Source: Chondrus crispus
Lineage: Eukaryota > Rhodophyta > Florideophyceae > Gigartinales > Gigartinaceae
Direction: 5' to 3'
Length of the DNA stretch: 64,000 nt
Assembly (NCBI RefSeq): GCF_000350225.1
Contig: NW_005178685.1
Coordinates: forward strand, 183,319 to 247,318
Shown: positions 1 to 9,786 of the stretch, in pieces
Position numbering within the stretch: position 1 is the first letter of the stretch
Layout of the letters: every line of letters begins with the position of its first letter
Position numbers and translations under genes: made by a program
Notes under the pieces: generated by a model
What the model saw: only the letters and a program-made list of their open reading frames with translations
What the model was told of the DNA's origin: nothing
Databases searched by the model: none

Positions 1-1691
1 TTTGTAGACCTCTACGATACGAGTAGCACTGCTTTGCGATCTGAAGAAGGTGTTCGTGACAGTTCGGAAGGCGTCGACGATATTATTGTCGATGATGGCG
101 TGTCAACTGACCACATATCGCCAAATGTTTCCCCTGTCTGGCGCCTCCCTTTGTGAAGATCTCGATAGTCACATCTATTACGATTTCGACGATGAACGTT
201 TTGCTGTTGGCCCTTGGGAGGACGTCTAAGAGGAAGACAATTTATCTCTTCGGGCAACTGTTACGCCTGAAGAGATAGAAGCGCGTGCGCAAGCACAGAG
301 GACGGGGGATGGACACCTGGCAGTACAAAAATCCGTTTTGGAGAGATCTCTGTCAGGTTGGATGACGTGAATGATACGCTAGAGAAGCGTTTCGTTATGG
401 AGGCTAACGAAGTGTTGTACGAGATTATTGCGGATGTGGAGACTAGGACCGTGGAATAATTTGATGAACGCAACGAGGAAGTGAACTTGACGCCATTGAG
501 CTCCGTGCAGACATTCGTTTCCGACTGTTTGTTGGAGAAGTTACGATACGGTGCAAATCGTGTTTTGTACCAACAGGGGAAGGCAGGCACGCCGAAAGAA
601 GAGCTGTTGGGTCTACTTATCTTGCATGTCCTTTGTGCTGCTTATGGAGAATCAGCAACCACACTTTGTGACGTTTCTAAAGGTGACTTTTTCTTTCAAA
701 CGGGAATCAAAACTGATAGATACCAATCCGTGTGGGGTGCCCTTTGCGGCACAAAGGAAAAAAGGAGCACCTACGACATGTCTGCTACGGGCTGGTCCCG
801 CACAGCGAATAGGGCTACAACTCTCATTGCAGAGCTCGAAGCGGAGACTGCGGCGATTAACAGAGAATTTCTCTATGTTCCCAACGCTACCGTACTACTA
901 GTAGTCGAGAGGTAGTACCTCTCGACGACGACCATATGAGAATGGCGTCGCAAGCAGTAGTCGATCTCACCTACTTAAAGCACCTAAACAACCCGAAGAA
1001 AGGACTCGGGCCTGTTGGGAACGCATTATGCAGTGCTCTAAATCCCTTCTTCCTGGCATGTCACTTTTCGCGTAGCAGCGAGAAGCTATTGCATACGTGG
1101 GAGAGATTGTCTCAGCTTCTGCAAGGGGAATCTACTACAGGGGCTCTACGTCCTATGCCTGACGCCATATTTGCGGCAGACAGAGGATACAATTCTAAAG
1201 AGACAATTCATTTTGTGTCTGAGGTTCTCGGTGCTAGCCTTCTAGGCACGCACAAGAGGGACTTGTGGTATGCCTATGTTTTCGGTGACGGCCCGATTTC
1301 CCGTTGCCATGAAGGTATGGTGGTGTCGGAGAAGGGCTGTCGGGCCGTGTACAGGGCAAGATATAAGAACGGTGGTAGTCGAACCCGCGCGGGGCGGGCC
1401 GTCGAGGCCTGCATCTATCGCAAAAGTTGCTCTGGGCGTGTAGCTGCCCTTGTTCACAACAACGCATCTTTATTTCCTTCGAGATGCTTCACTATCGTCT
1501 TCCGCGACAAGTATCGAGAGGAGGCGACCACTAGGAAACTGGACTCGGCGATGATTGGTCATGACGTTCCTGCAACAAACGAATGTGACAGTAGACGACA
1601 CACGAGGTCCCAAGTTTAAGTGGTGCCACCAGCGAGCGGTAAGAGCCGCGTAGAACAAGTGTTGGCCTGCGTCACACCGCTAACCTATTGG

Positions 1692-2930
1692 CAGTCAGAG
1701 AACCCGGTGTGGTTCCTTCTGCGCGCATTTAGATTCACGTCGAGGACTGGGCACGGGTTTGTTGCCGCTGTAGTGCGGGACTATGTCGCTTCTATGAGAG
1801 GTCTCGCTGCCTTGCTTCGTGGCAGAACAATCTTCGAAGGCGTGCAAGCGTTCAGTGACGAAGAGGAAGACGTGTGGTTACTACTCATGGACAAGTGGGA
1901 CAAAATTGCATGGGCACTGGGTATGAATCTGACCGACCGGCCCAATCCTTCAACACGCCGCACAGTAGCAACCTGACTAGCAGAAATGACCCCTTCCCGC
2001 AATGCATCAACCACGAAGGCTTAATTGCAGCAGATGTTGTCCACTTTTGACAGGGGACTGGAGCTACGGGTCCCGAATTCCGAGCTCGTCGCTGCTGTGA
2101 ACCAGCTGAAGGCCGAAAAAGCCAGTAATTTAGTTGAGCTGGACTCCGGGCTGAATGATGACGACCGCAGTGCAGAACAGCGCAGTCAGGCTGCTGCGCC
2201 GCGTGTGTGCAATGCCCTTCGAGAGGCTTCATTTGAAGCATGGGTGATGAAGCCCCTTGTCGCGACAACTGGAATGCAAGAAGGAACTTACAATGAAAAC
2301 AACATTGTTGAGGCACTACCGGCGTTTCTAAAGAACTGCGGCGGAGTGTATAGGTGACGACTAGGCTCACCCAATTTTCACTGGGATGAAACCTTTGCCT
2401 GCGAGGTTAAACACGTCTGGTAGACAAGACTTCTAGAGAACTGTCGATGCCCGATGTTGGCCGACAGCCCTGACGCGTTGCTGTCTGCCGAAGATGAGGA
2501 AGGGGATCATGACGTCTATGTAGTAGAGGTTAAAACTATGACGTCGATCAGGACCATTGAGAAGGCAAAAGAACTTGCTGGACTATATGGCTCTGTGGTT
2601 GCTCTGGAAAACGTGGGCGTCAACGCCCAGTCTACTGAATTGTTCAGAACGCTGGTGCCAACTGTACAATATTGAAGCCAGGTTCTACACCATGCGGCCA
2701 CGCTGACAATCGACAAGGTGATGTATGTGGTCGGAACAGACGGCTCTATTACAGACGGTCGTATACTGTACGTTTGTATGGTGTCATTCTCTGAGACATT
2801 CAGACACTGCTATACTTTCACCATGGATTGTGTCCGAGTGGCTGCCTTACAGTGGATTGGCAAACCCACGGAAAGCATACCGAAAGAGTACGATGTTATG
2901 CTCAAGACGTCACACGCGTCCGACCTATAC
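1692..2930 (+). other. YqaJ-like PD-(D/E)XK nuclease module inside the piggyBac-like gene
   Basis: Read in a single frame with stops at about 1974, 2355, 2421 and 2673. The motifs occur in the order of YqaJ-type exonucleases: an aromatic-Arg-rich start (NPVWFLLRAFRFTSRT, 1701-1748), a Gly/Glu motif (GTYNENNI, 2283-2306), an SPD motif (ADSPDALL, 2460-2483) and the metal-binding EVK (VVEVKTMTS, 2520-2546). A HH-containing helix follows (about 2688). In YqaJ nucleases the Glu, Asp and ExK residues bind the catalytic metal. The module sits between the FAADRGY catalytic part and the GGVH C-terminal part of the transposase, in the same strand and order. It could be an ancient domain insertion or a separate gene captured by the element. 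Motif-based recognition only; moderately sure. Confidence 0.5.
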
Positions 2931-2931
2931 G

Positions 2932-3043
2932 GCTTTGCGTCATACTACGGCCTCTGAGGCCGTAGTATGACGAAAAGCACGTAGCACTTCTCCTCTTATG
3001 GATTGGCTGAGTCAGCCAATCCATAAGAGGAGAAGTGCTACGT
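2932..3043. repeat. Two abutting palindromes
   Basis: The first palindrome has arms 2932-2954 and 2956-2978 (23 nt, one mismatch) around a single unpaired base at 2955. The second has perfect arms 2979-3010 and 3012-3043 (32 nt) around one base at 3011. They abut exactly at 2978/2979. Taking out 2955-3010 (56 nt) brings the upstream transposase frame into register with the downstream frame, so the block is an insertion made of inverted copies of its own two flanks. See findings. Confidence 0.85.
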
Positions 3044-3717
3044 CGAAGGGAGCCTATTCCACCCTCGAGGACGATAAGGCTGACGCCAGCAGTATACTGG
3101 AACAACCTGAAGGGTGGAGTACATGTGATATCTAGATATTTGAGAACTCTGGCTAGAAGCAACATGAGCGAACACCCGGTGGTTTCTATCATAGCACGTC
3201 TTCTGTCTATGCAGATTAATAATGCTGCAGTTGCATACAGACTTCACGTGGCAAGGAGAACTCAAGTTTTGCCCGGTTTGGAGGACGCTGAAGTATCGTA
3301 TGGGCAGGGTTACGCTGCACTGCGTCACAAAGTGACGCAATGCATTACGTTTGGCTCTTTCGCTCGGGAGCTCGCCAGGGAGTGGTTTGAGACGTATAGT
3401 AAGGAGAACGGAGGTCTTCTTGATGAGAATGGAGATAACAAGTCTGGAAGGATCAAACCACTGTTTACTAGAAACGCTTCAGAAAGTAATAACATTGGGA
3501 CGCACAAGGCCCGCCGCTTGAACAGAAGAATAGCACACAAAAGGTCTCTGAACCTTCCACTTATTGTGTTCTTTGTTCCTGGTCACTACAGGGGGAGAAA
3601 GACGGAAAGATCAAGATTAAGCGAAAGGGCTCAAGGCAAATACAGTGGTGTCGAGCGTGTAGGCAGGCTATATGCACTGCGTGTGTAGACTGGCACTCGA
3701 AGGACACCTTAAAAGAG

Positions 3718-4504
3718 AGGCAGACCTACTGCTAGTGAGAAACGGGCATTTGATTGTAGTTTACGTAGTGTTACGCAGCGCGATACATAGAACTCGTAAA
3801 CTATTTTCCTTCATTGTAGAATGAGTTTGATGACTATTGTTGATGTTGTACCTCCTAAGTACACTCCCTGGGTGATGAAGGGCACTACAATTCGGAAAGC
3901 TCAATATTTTGTCTACAAATGTGCCGTTCCGAAGAGCACTGTTCGTTCGTTCATGAGACACTACCATAGGAAAGGAAGATGTAGAGCACGACTTTGAATA
4001 CTTTTTGTGATGCTTTTGACCCAGTGCTCGAAACGGTCCACAAAAAAGTTTAACATTCTGCCATTCATCAAAGGATCAACTTCACCGAACATGCTTTGCA
4101 CTCTTGTGACCAGGAAGTAAGTGCCTGTCGAATGAGCCTGACCCCGTCTCTTAACTCAGAGAATTGGAGGAGCTAGGGATTTATGTCCCGAAAAGGGGCA
4201 TAAAAATTCGTCACAGTAATCGAGCATAAGGTTAAAGTGATATTCTTGTACCGGGGATTACTGTAGTGTCTATCGGACCGATAGTTCACATATGGGGACA
4301 AAAGTTTTATATGTTTTCTCTAGACATTATATAACTTCTGTTTTTGAAACTAGAAGTTCAGGACACTGCGCGACGCTTGTTCTGGGCGGGGGGCATCTTG
4401 CTGCTGGCCTTTGCTACAAAAGTGTTCATAAGAAAAAGTCGGCTTACAGTATGATAATATTTGGTCGAATAGACATTAGAGAGTACTTTGGAAATGTTTT
4501 TGGA
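3718..4504. other. No gene recognised
   Basis: AT-rich sequence between the piggyBac-like remnant and the MULE. Only short frames without recognisable motifs are present. A 7-bp-arm palindrome with a single central base lies at 4270-4284. Confidence 0.5.
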
Positions 4505-4513
4505 AAATATCAC

Positions 4514-4760
4514 AACTAGGTGGGGAATTCGTGCCATTTGACTTATTCAGTACGCGAATTCCAGAAAATAACAACTCAGTGGGGGAAAGCCGGAAAAGTA
4601 ACACATCAGTAGGGGAAACAACCTCTTCATACGCCAAAAACACTCCGTAACAGAAGTGGTAGGTGAAACGATTACATGGGGGTCCATCAGTAGAGGAACT
4701 CATTCGCTGTGACAAGTTTGATGGGCGAAAACAAATTTAAGCATATCTAGTACGCGAATG
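4514..4760 (+). repeat. Left subterminal motif array of the MULE
   Basis: Repeated degenerate motif: CTCAGTGGGGGAA, ATCAGTAGGGGAA, TCAGTAGAGGAA and variants such as TTCAGTACGCGAA and GGTAGGTGAA, about eight copies in 245 bp, all on the plus strand. Similar arrays in other cut-and-paste elements bind the transposase. Confidence 0.6.
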
Positions 4761-5598
4761 TATTACCTCAGTCATCCTTAAAGAGCTGACGCAGTTCACA
4801 GTTGCGAGCCGTATGTCCCTTGAGATGGCACAGGTAGCACGAGTAAGAACGTTTTCGAGCTCCCTGCCCTGCTTCATACCATGAACGCATCCGTTTCCCA
4901 GCATTTCGGACCGGTCTCCCGCGGGGTGGAGCAATAGCCACTGGTATATTTTTGAAGATCCTTACAAGACCTGCTCTTGGGCATCTAGTATCACTCTGTC
5001 AACATCTGCTTGAATTGGCATTGGAAAGATTACTCCATCGTACTGTTCCTTCCACGCGACTGTCAAGTTTCTTGCCCCAATAAACTTGAACAAATTCATT
5101 GAGCCATACTTTTCACATATCACAGCTGTTCCGTGCCAGCACGGAAACATGGAATCGTCTAAAGAAAAAGCACAGCACTACGGTGGCTCTTGTTCCTCTT
5201 TGCTGAGAACCACCCACCTGGTTTTGTTTCCGTCAACTGCACTGACTACTGTTGCTTCCATATGGTTTGTGCCATCTAAAAACTTGACATGCTTTTGATA
5301 GGGCCTACTTCGATGGATCAACATTGCCAAATGTCTTTCAATGTGTGGGGGAACAGGTTTCTCACAATTGAGGGCCACGTTCTGTCGTTTTAAAATGCCT
5401 TTCGCTGCAATTCAAGAACAGTTCGTAACATCGAGTGTGGTTCTACACTTCGAATTTGATTTCGCAGTGATGCACTCATTTGGCTTTAGGCCCCCTGCGA
5501 AGTGGTAATCAAGTCTTGCAGCACGGCGTATGCTCGATATAGAGCCGTATCTGGAAATCGAGAGAGATATTCGGAGGTTTTCGATCCATACGTCCGTT

Positions 5599-6458
5599 TC
5601 ACCGCGTCCACGGCACTACGTGAGGTAGCGCGCACGGCTTTCTCGTATTGAACGAGACCTGTCGTTTTTCCTTCTCCAATGCTTTAGCCATGTTTTTCTT
5701 AACATGCAAAGGGTCAAGGAATAGTTTTGCATTTTCCATTGTCTTTTCGAAAGAGCAATGACTAGACTTTTCCTGATCGACAATTGTAACTCGACCTGTC
5801 ACATCAAAGCCTGACACGTTTTTCAGATCCCCAAATACCATAGTCCAAGATTCTTCAGACTCAGTCTCAACCGTGTGGGCAAATAGCAGAGGAACTAAAT
5901 TGTGGTTGGCATCGTAGACAACAATTTCATAAGTAGTGCTATATGACTGTGGTCCGCACCCTTGACAATGGGCGGCATCAGCTGCTGTCGTTGCCCTCCC
6001 GTACCGACAGAAATGACTAGCGATATTGGCAACAAATACAAATCCTGAATAATATCGCCTGCCTTCAACAATATCGGAGCGTTGCACAATTCTGTGATCA
6101 AACTTTTCTTCTTCTGGAAGGAGTCCACCTTTCTTAAGTTGACGGATTATGAACCTAGCGGCCTTGACGCGATTTTCTCGCATTTCGTCCGCAGAGCAAG
6201 TAAATATTCCACATAGTGAACCAGTTCCCGTAATAACAAGGCATATCCCTCCATACAAGCCATCTCTTCAAGTCTGTTGGCGGCCATCATGCGTGATAAT
6301 TCTATCTTTATGGCGCGAAAGTGTCGCAGACCTGGCTGGCGGGTGTAAATCTGCTTCGCGTTAACAATTGAAACGATAAATTTCGTAGTCACTGACGGGT
6401 TTCCTTGAAGTTCTGGACGAATCGTGCTACTTGTTTTGCAGTATAGGCAGGCGCGCAA
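5599..6458 (-). pseudogene. MULE transposase catalytic core (frameshifted)
   Basis: A frame at 6258-5599 has the order expected of a Mutator-superfamily transposase: AADAAHCQG (first catalytic Asp, about residue 94), YEIVVYDANHNLVPLLFAH, ETESEESWTMVF, VTIVDQEKS (second Asp, about 161) and FLDPLHVKKNM, the usual C/H..N block with Leu where Cys is common. The preceding part (6458-6147, another frame) supplies AKQIYTRQPGLRHFRA and a helical stretch. Past 5640 the homology continues in a third frame and then degenerates. The protein would cut the element ends for transposition in the nucleus. Upstream on the same strand are a zinc-finger-like block and the J-domain, which appear to be the N-terminus of the same protein. 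The superfamily call is secure; activity is lost. Confidence 0.7.
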
Positions 6459-6600
6459 CTTCCCCCACTATTTCTGTCACTTGAAACAACTTTTCCCGAA
6501 CATGCAGACAAGTTGTCTTAGATCTCCTGCAATCTCCACATTCCAGTTCCTGGGTTTCGTGAAAACCACAATTTTGCTTTGCAATGACGTTCCCGGCACG

Positions 6601-7497
6601 TTAGAGAAACTGTTTTTGCAGTTTGATGAATATTGACACCTCCTTGTATAGGTAGAAAGACTGTATGCGCGCGGCAATACTTTTCGCATTTCCACCTTGA
6701 ATCCATTTCAAGACCGTTTCAGGAATTAATTCGACTGCACGTTGCGGACACAAACTTTTAGATGCTCTCCTCTCTTCCGCAATCGCTTGCCTAGTCTCTT
6801 CTCTTATTCTTTCTTTGTAAGAAAGCTTGCTGGCTCGCACTCTATTTAACATTTCCAATTCTGTTGATGATCGGTCATGGAAGCTTGTGGTTTTTGTTTT
6901 GGATATAGTCTTTCGAGAAGTTGATATTTTTTCTTGTATTGTAGCTCCAGTGAAATCTTGCTGTTTTGTTTCCGAGGCAAAACTCACGCTGTCATCGGAA
7001 CTCTTCCCAGAGTTATCCAAATTGTCGTAAGCATAACTTGGACGATGCTCATCCGATTCACGATTAAACTTTTCTCTAATCGATTCCCCTTCGTCGCCGG
7101 GGAAAAAGCTTTCAAAAATGTTATCGAAATCATCTCCGAAGCCTTCAAGCGACGACCATTGTTCTCTGTCACAGTGAAGATCGTCCCCGTTTTCGAAACC
7201 AGAAAATGTAATCGTTTCAGGGATAAAACAAGAACTGCCACTTGCGTGGCTCTCAGCGTACTCTTTGCATAGCTCAAAGCACTTCGATATCTTTTGCGTG
7301 CGGCGAGTTGCCAACTCAATATTATCAGTACCATTTTTGTCCGGATGGACCTTGAGGCAGACGCTCAAGTAAGCACGTCGAATATCCGATAATGCAACAC
7401 TCTTCTCTGTGCTTTCTGGGAAGAAGATCTTCAGAACAGAGGTATTTTTCGGGATAGCACTAATTCTTTGAAGCGTTTCTTCAGTTGGGTTCCCCAT
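6601..7497 (-). CDS. J-domain (DnaJ-type) N-terminal part of the MULE transposase
   Basis: 298 codons from an ATG at 7497. Residues about 12-85 form a J-domain: helix II with IRRAYLSVCLKV, the HPD tripeptide intact at 51-53 (VHPDKNGTDN), then a basic helix III. J-domains stimulate Hsp70 ATPase through HPD. After it come an acidic Ser/Asp-rich linker (about 88-180) and a charged helix (RASKLSYKERIREETRQ, about 220). The frame stops at 6601. A one-base shift near 6650 instead continues into GGVNIHQTAKTVSLTC and CRERHCKAKLWF, a Cys-rich FLYWCH/WRKY-GCM1-like zinc finger of the sort found before MULE cores, and then GSCAPAYTAKQVARFV. J-domain and transposase therefore look like one original protein. 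Alternative: a captured host DnaJ gene. J-domain call strong; the fusion is an inference. Confidence 0.65.
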   Translation of the reverse strand: MGNPTEETLQRISAIPKNTSVLKIFFPESTEKSVALSDIRRAYLSVCLKVHPDKNGTDNIELATRRTQKISKCFELCKEYAESHASGSSCFIPETITFSGFENGDDLHCDREQWSSLEGFGDDFDNIFESFFPGDEGESIREKFNRESDEHRPSYAYDNLDNSGKSSDDSVSFASETKQQDFTGATIQEKISTSRKTISKTKTTSFHDRSSTELEMLNRVRASKLSYKERIREETRQAIAEERRASKSLCPQRAVELIPETVLKWIQGGNAKSIAARIQSFYLYKEVSIFIKLQKQFL

Positions 7498-7504
7498 TAA
7501 TCTT

Positions 7505-7862
7505 AAGCGATGAACTAAGTGGCGATCAGTAGGGGAATGCGACCGCGTAGCCGTAGCGTTATTCAGAGTTTGTGGGCAGAGGTCGGGATGAGTGGAGGAA
7601 TTAGACAGAGGCGACAGGATCAGTACGTGTCGGGATGAGTGGGGGAATTAGACAGCGGCGACAAGATCAGTACGTGAAACCCAAATGTCTGACAAATATA
7701 GTTGGGTTTTTGAGGAAAACCCCCACTGATTGTGTCCAATTTCGTAATTCGGCTACTGATTAGACAGTTTTGACATAATTCCCCTACTCGGAGTGTCAAA
7801 AAGCGATTTCGCCTACTGATTCAACACTTTTTTCCCCTTTCGCCTACTGATCATGAAATCTC
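7505..7862 (-). repeat. Right subterminal motif array of the MULE
   Basis: The outer part (7700-7862) holds minus-strand copies such as TCAGTAGGCGAA (twice) and TCAGTAGCCGAA. The inner part (7505-7690) holds plus-strand copies, including ATCAGTAGGGGAA at about 7527. It mirrors the left array. Confidence 0.6.
7582..7675 (+). repeat. 47-bp tandem duplication in the right MULE end
   Basis: Two adjacent copies, 7582-7628 and 7629-7675, both starting GTCGGGATGAGTGG and ending ATCAGTACGT, with a few substitutions. Each contains one copy of the subterminal motif and one GACAG-x-GGCGACA block. Confidence 0.8.
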
Positions 7863-7865
7863 CCA

Positions 7866-8812
7866 ATGCTTTTAAGCACTGCCAATAATCATGCAACATT
7901 CGCAGTGGGGCCCTTTCTGGTCCCGGAACACACATGAGGGCACTATATGCGGTGGGTAACTCTGGCCAGTACGAGTTGGAGCTATAACCCTCGATTTAGG
8001 ACATGGAATAGCAAAATTTTCAAAATTATCACGACACTGTCTGGAGTCTGCGGGAAAAATCAGACCCTTCCAAATCAAATGTCAAAATAAACCGCAGATG
8101 TTTAAAACTTATAAGTAATGGCGATATGCTGCATCCCTGTTACAGTATTGAGGTGTTTCCAATCCGAACAGCATAGTGTCGATCCACGTCACCATATACC
8201 ATTCCGCAATCGTCTACCCCCCGACGTCGAGAAAGTCCCTAAACGCCTTGCATTTAGGCGCCAAATAGAGGGTATGAGTTTACCCCTTTTGTTCTGCAGG
8301 ACTAGCATGTCGGTGATTTATACAGTCTTTCATTCCCAATCGTATTTTATGTCATATAGAGGGTGCAGAGGAAGACCCATTCTAGCGAAAGAATCTGATA
8401 AATAGCCTGAGGGCTGTTGGGAGCGTCTTGATCAATATTAGAAAGACTACAGTAGCTCTCTTTCTTTTACCTTAGCATTCTTAACAAAAAGCAATCGCAC
8501 GTTAAGATGCCATCATAAAAGATATTTTGTTAGACAGTGTGGACCTCGGTCGAGCTAACTCTCTTCGTCTTGTGACCTACATAATTCAAGGACAAACTTG
8601 GACCCCCAGTGATTCAAAATGACACATAATTAAAACGGACAACCGAAGCATATGATAATATCGGCACAAATTAATTCTTCCAGATGGCATGGACTCCATA
8701 CGTTCTCATATGAGCGTTCATGTTTATCTCGTGACGACTAAATCCATTCAACAACAGCTTCAGTGTATCTATCGCGATGTTAGACAGCTCGTTTAATGCA
8801 GTACTAAATTTC
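7866..8812. other. No gene recognised
   Basis: AT-rich spacer. Short frames only, none with recognisable motifs. Contains the 10-bp perfect palindrome CTCATATGAG near 8708. Confidence 0.5.
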
Positions 8813-9786
8813 CTATACATTAAAAACAGGCTCGCCATTACTTATCATTATTTGTAAGATATTCGCAACAGCCATAAAGCATTGACAGTGGAACGAGAGA
8901 TGGTGCCGAAACCAATGCCCTAAAACAGAAAATTGCTTCATTCGCCCATTCACTTTTTCGTGCCTGCCTTACACCTTTTGTATAGGTCTCGCTCTACACC
9001 CTCAAAGTCATCAATTGTTCTGCACTTTTCATCTGAATAGCCATGATCAGAAATAGCCCACTCCATGGTATCAGGCGTATCCTTCAATCCTAGTCGAAAT
9101 ATTTTCAAGTCAAGAAATACGCCACAACTGAATGGCCCATGAATCCATATAATATCTCCTCCGCCTGTAGAAACCCCTAATTCATACCTTAGTCCTGCCC
9201 CCTTAAACTTGTGAGAATACCATTTTGTGTCAAATGGTTTCGGCTCCAGCATGGGGAAATCCACACCATCTACAGAAATGCAACATCCTTCTAAAGGTGG
9301 CGCACGTCTAATAGACGTGCGCCACCTTTAGAACAGATGTTTTGGGGACAGAGATATAGTATATCTCTGTCCCCAAAATATCTGTTCCAAACTAGAGTTA
9401 GCCAGAGATACATGCATAATCCGCACACATTGAGCAAACTAAATATATCAGCTTACAGAATCCAAGTCTCCCAGTTGCGTCACAAATTTCTAGCTCCACT
9501 TTTGAAACGTTTTCTCGTCCGTCTTTGCTATAGCCGCGTTTACATATTCGGTAGGATGGTTTTTTAGAAACATCAAATCCCATAGCAAATGTACAGGTCT
9601 ACCTTTTTGTGGTGTCTTTTCCCGCATGTATCCCAATAATACAGAGCATGTCTCTGGATCAGTTCCAAATAGAGCCCGAAAGCGGCGGGTAGCGACCACG
9701 TCACTTGTATCATTGGCTTGATACAACATGTGGTCCCCATGCCACTTGAACACGGAAGAAGGAATGGATGGAGTTGTATTATCCAT
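8813..9786 (-). pseudogene. PIF/Harbinger-like (DDE_Tnp_4 type) transposase, decayed
   Basis: Reading from 9786, the N-terminal part has FRALFGTDPETCSVLLGYM and RPVHLLWDLMFLKNHPTEY. The core (9264-8950) has VDGVDFPMLEP (first Asp), KWYSHKFKGAGLRYELGV, IIWIHGPFSCGVFLDLKIF and AISDHGYSDEKC (second Asp). The C-terminus, one frame away (about 8950-8813), has HEKVNGRMKQFSVLGHW (Glu of the DDE triad) and NILQIMISNGEPVF. This arrangement is that of PIF/Harbinger-related cut-and-paste transposases. Damage: in-frame stops near 9490, 9445 and 9437, one frameshift near 8950, and a 48-nt palindromic insertion (about 9312-9359). No terminal repeats identified. Superfamily call good; the exact clade is uncertain. 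Confidence 0.65.
9291..9386. repeat. Two abutting palindromes inside the Harbinger-like gene
   Basis: Palindrome 1: arms 9291-9310 and 9312-9331 (20 nt, perfect) around one base at 9311. Palindrome 2: arms 9332-9358 and 9360-9386 (27 nt, one mismatch) around one base at 9359. They abut at 9331/9332. The outer arms are native coding sequence (PPLEG on one side, IFWGQRY on the other) and the inner arms are inverted copies. The net insertion of 48 nt keeps the frame. Confidence 0.85.

Larger units (their letters stand above)
1..3717 (+). pseudogene. piggyBac-like transposase with inserted YqaJ-like nuclease module, decayed
   Basis: Seen: an acidic N-terminal stretch (1-240), then a frame (481-780) with the block FFQTGIKTDRYQSVWGAL typical of the piggyBac N-terminal region. 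Next comes a catalytic part (936-1470) with FAADRGYNSKETI and LGTHKRD. After about 1.3 kb of nuclease-like sequence, a C-terminal part (3044-3690) carries YWNNLKGGVHVISRYL. Near 3645-3690, in another frame, lies a Cys-rich tail of the form CxxC-x5-CxxC-WH. This order matches the piggyBac/DDE_Tnp_1_7 family: cut-and-paste transposase with three catalytic Asp and a zinc-binding tail. The Asp expected in GGVD is His here. At least six in-frame stops and several frameshifts mean it is dead. The 5' end may lie outside the window, and no terminal repeats were identified. Family call fairly secure; exact boundaries are not. Confidence 0.65.
4505..7865 (-). mobile_element. Mutator-like (MULE) DNA transposon encoding a J-domain
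   Basis: The coding strand is minus: a J-domain frame (7497-6601), then a zinc-finger-like stretch, then the MULE catalytic core (6258-5599) and degraded C-terminal sequence down to about 4740. Both outer ends hold copies of a motif close to TCAGTAGGGGAA. The left copies read on the plus strand and the right outer copies on the minus strand, so both point inward, as expected of subterminal transposase-binding repeats. The outermost bases and target-site duplication could not be fixed, so the boundaries are approximate to about 15 bp. Frameshifts and stops show that the copy is inactive. Confidence 0.65.

Noticed and set aside
1885..2370. Minus-strand frame of 161 codons
   Set aside because: Antisense to the nuclease-like module; no motifs.
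2932..3043. Palindromes read as transcription terminators or a CRISPR-like array
   Set aside because: Arms differ from one palindrome to the next, there are no repeat units or spacers, and the setting is eukaryotic coding sequence.
9291..9386. Palindromes read as terminal inverted repeats of a MITE
   Set aside because: The outer arms are native transposase codons and the inner arms copy them; no target-site duplication was found.
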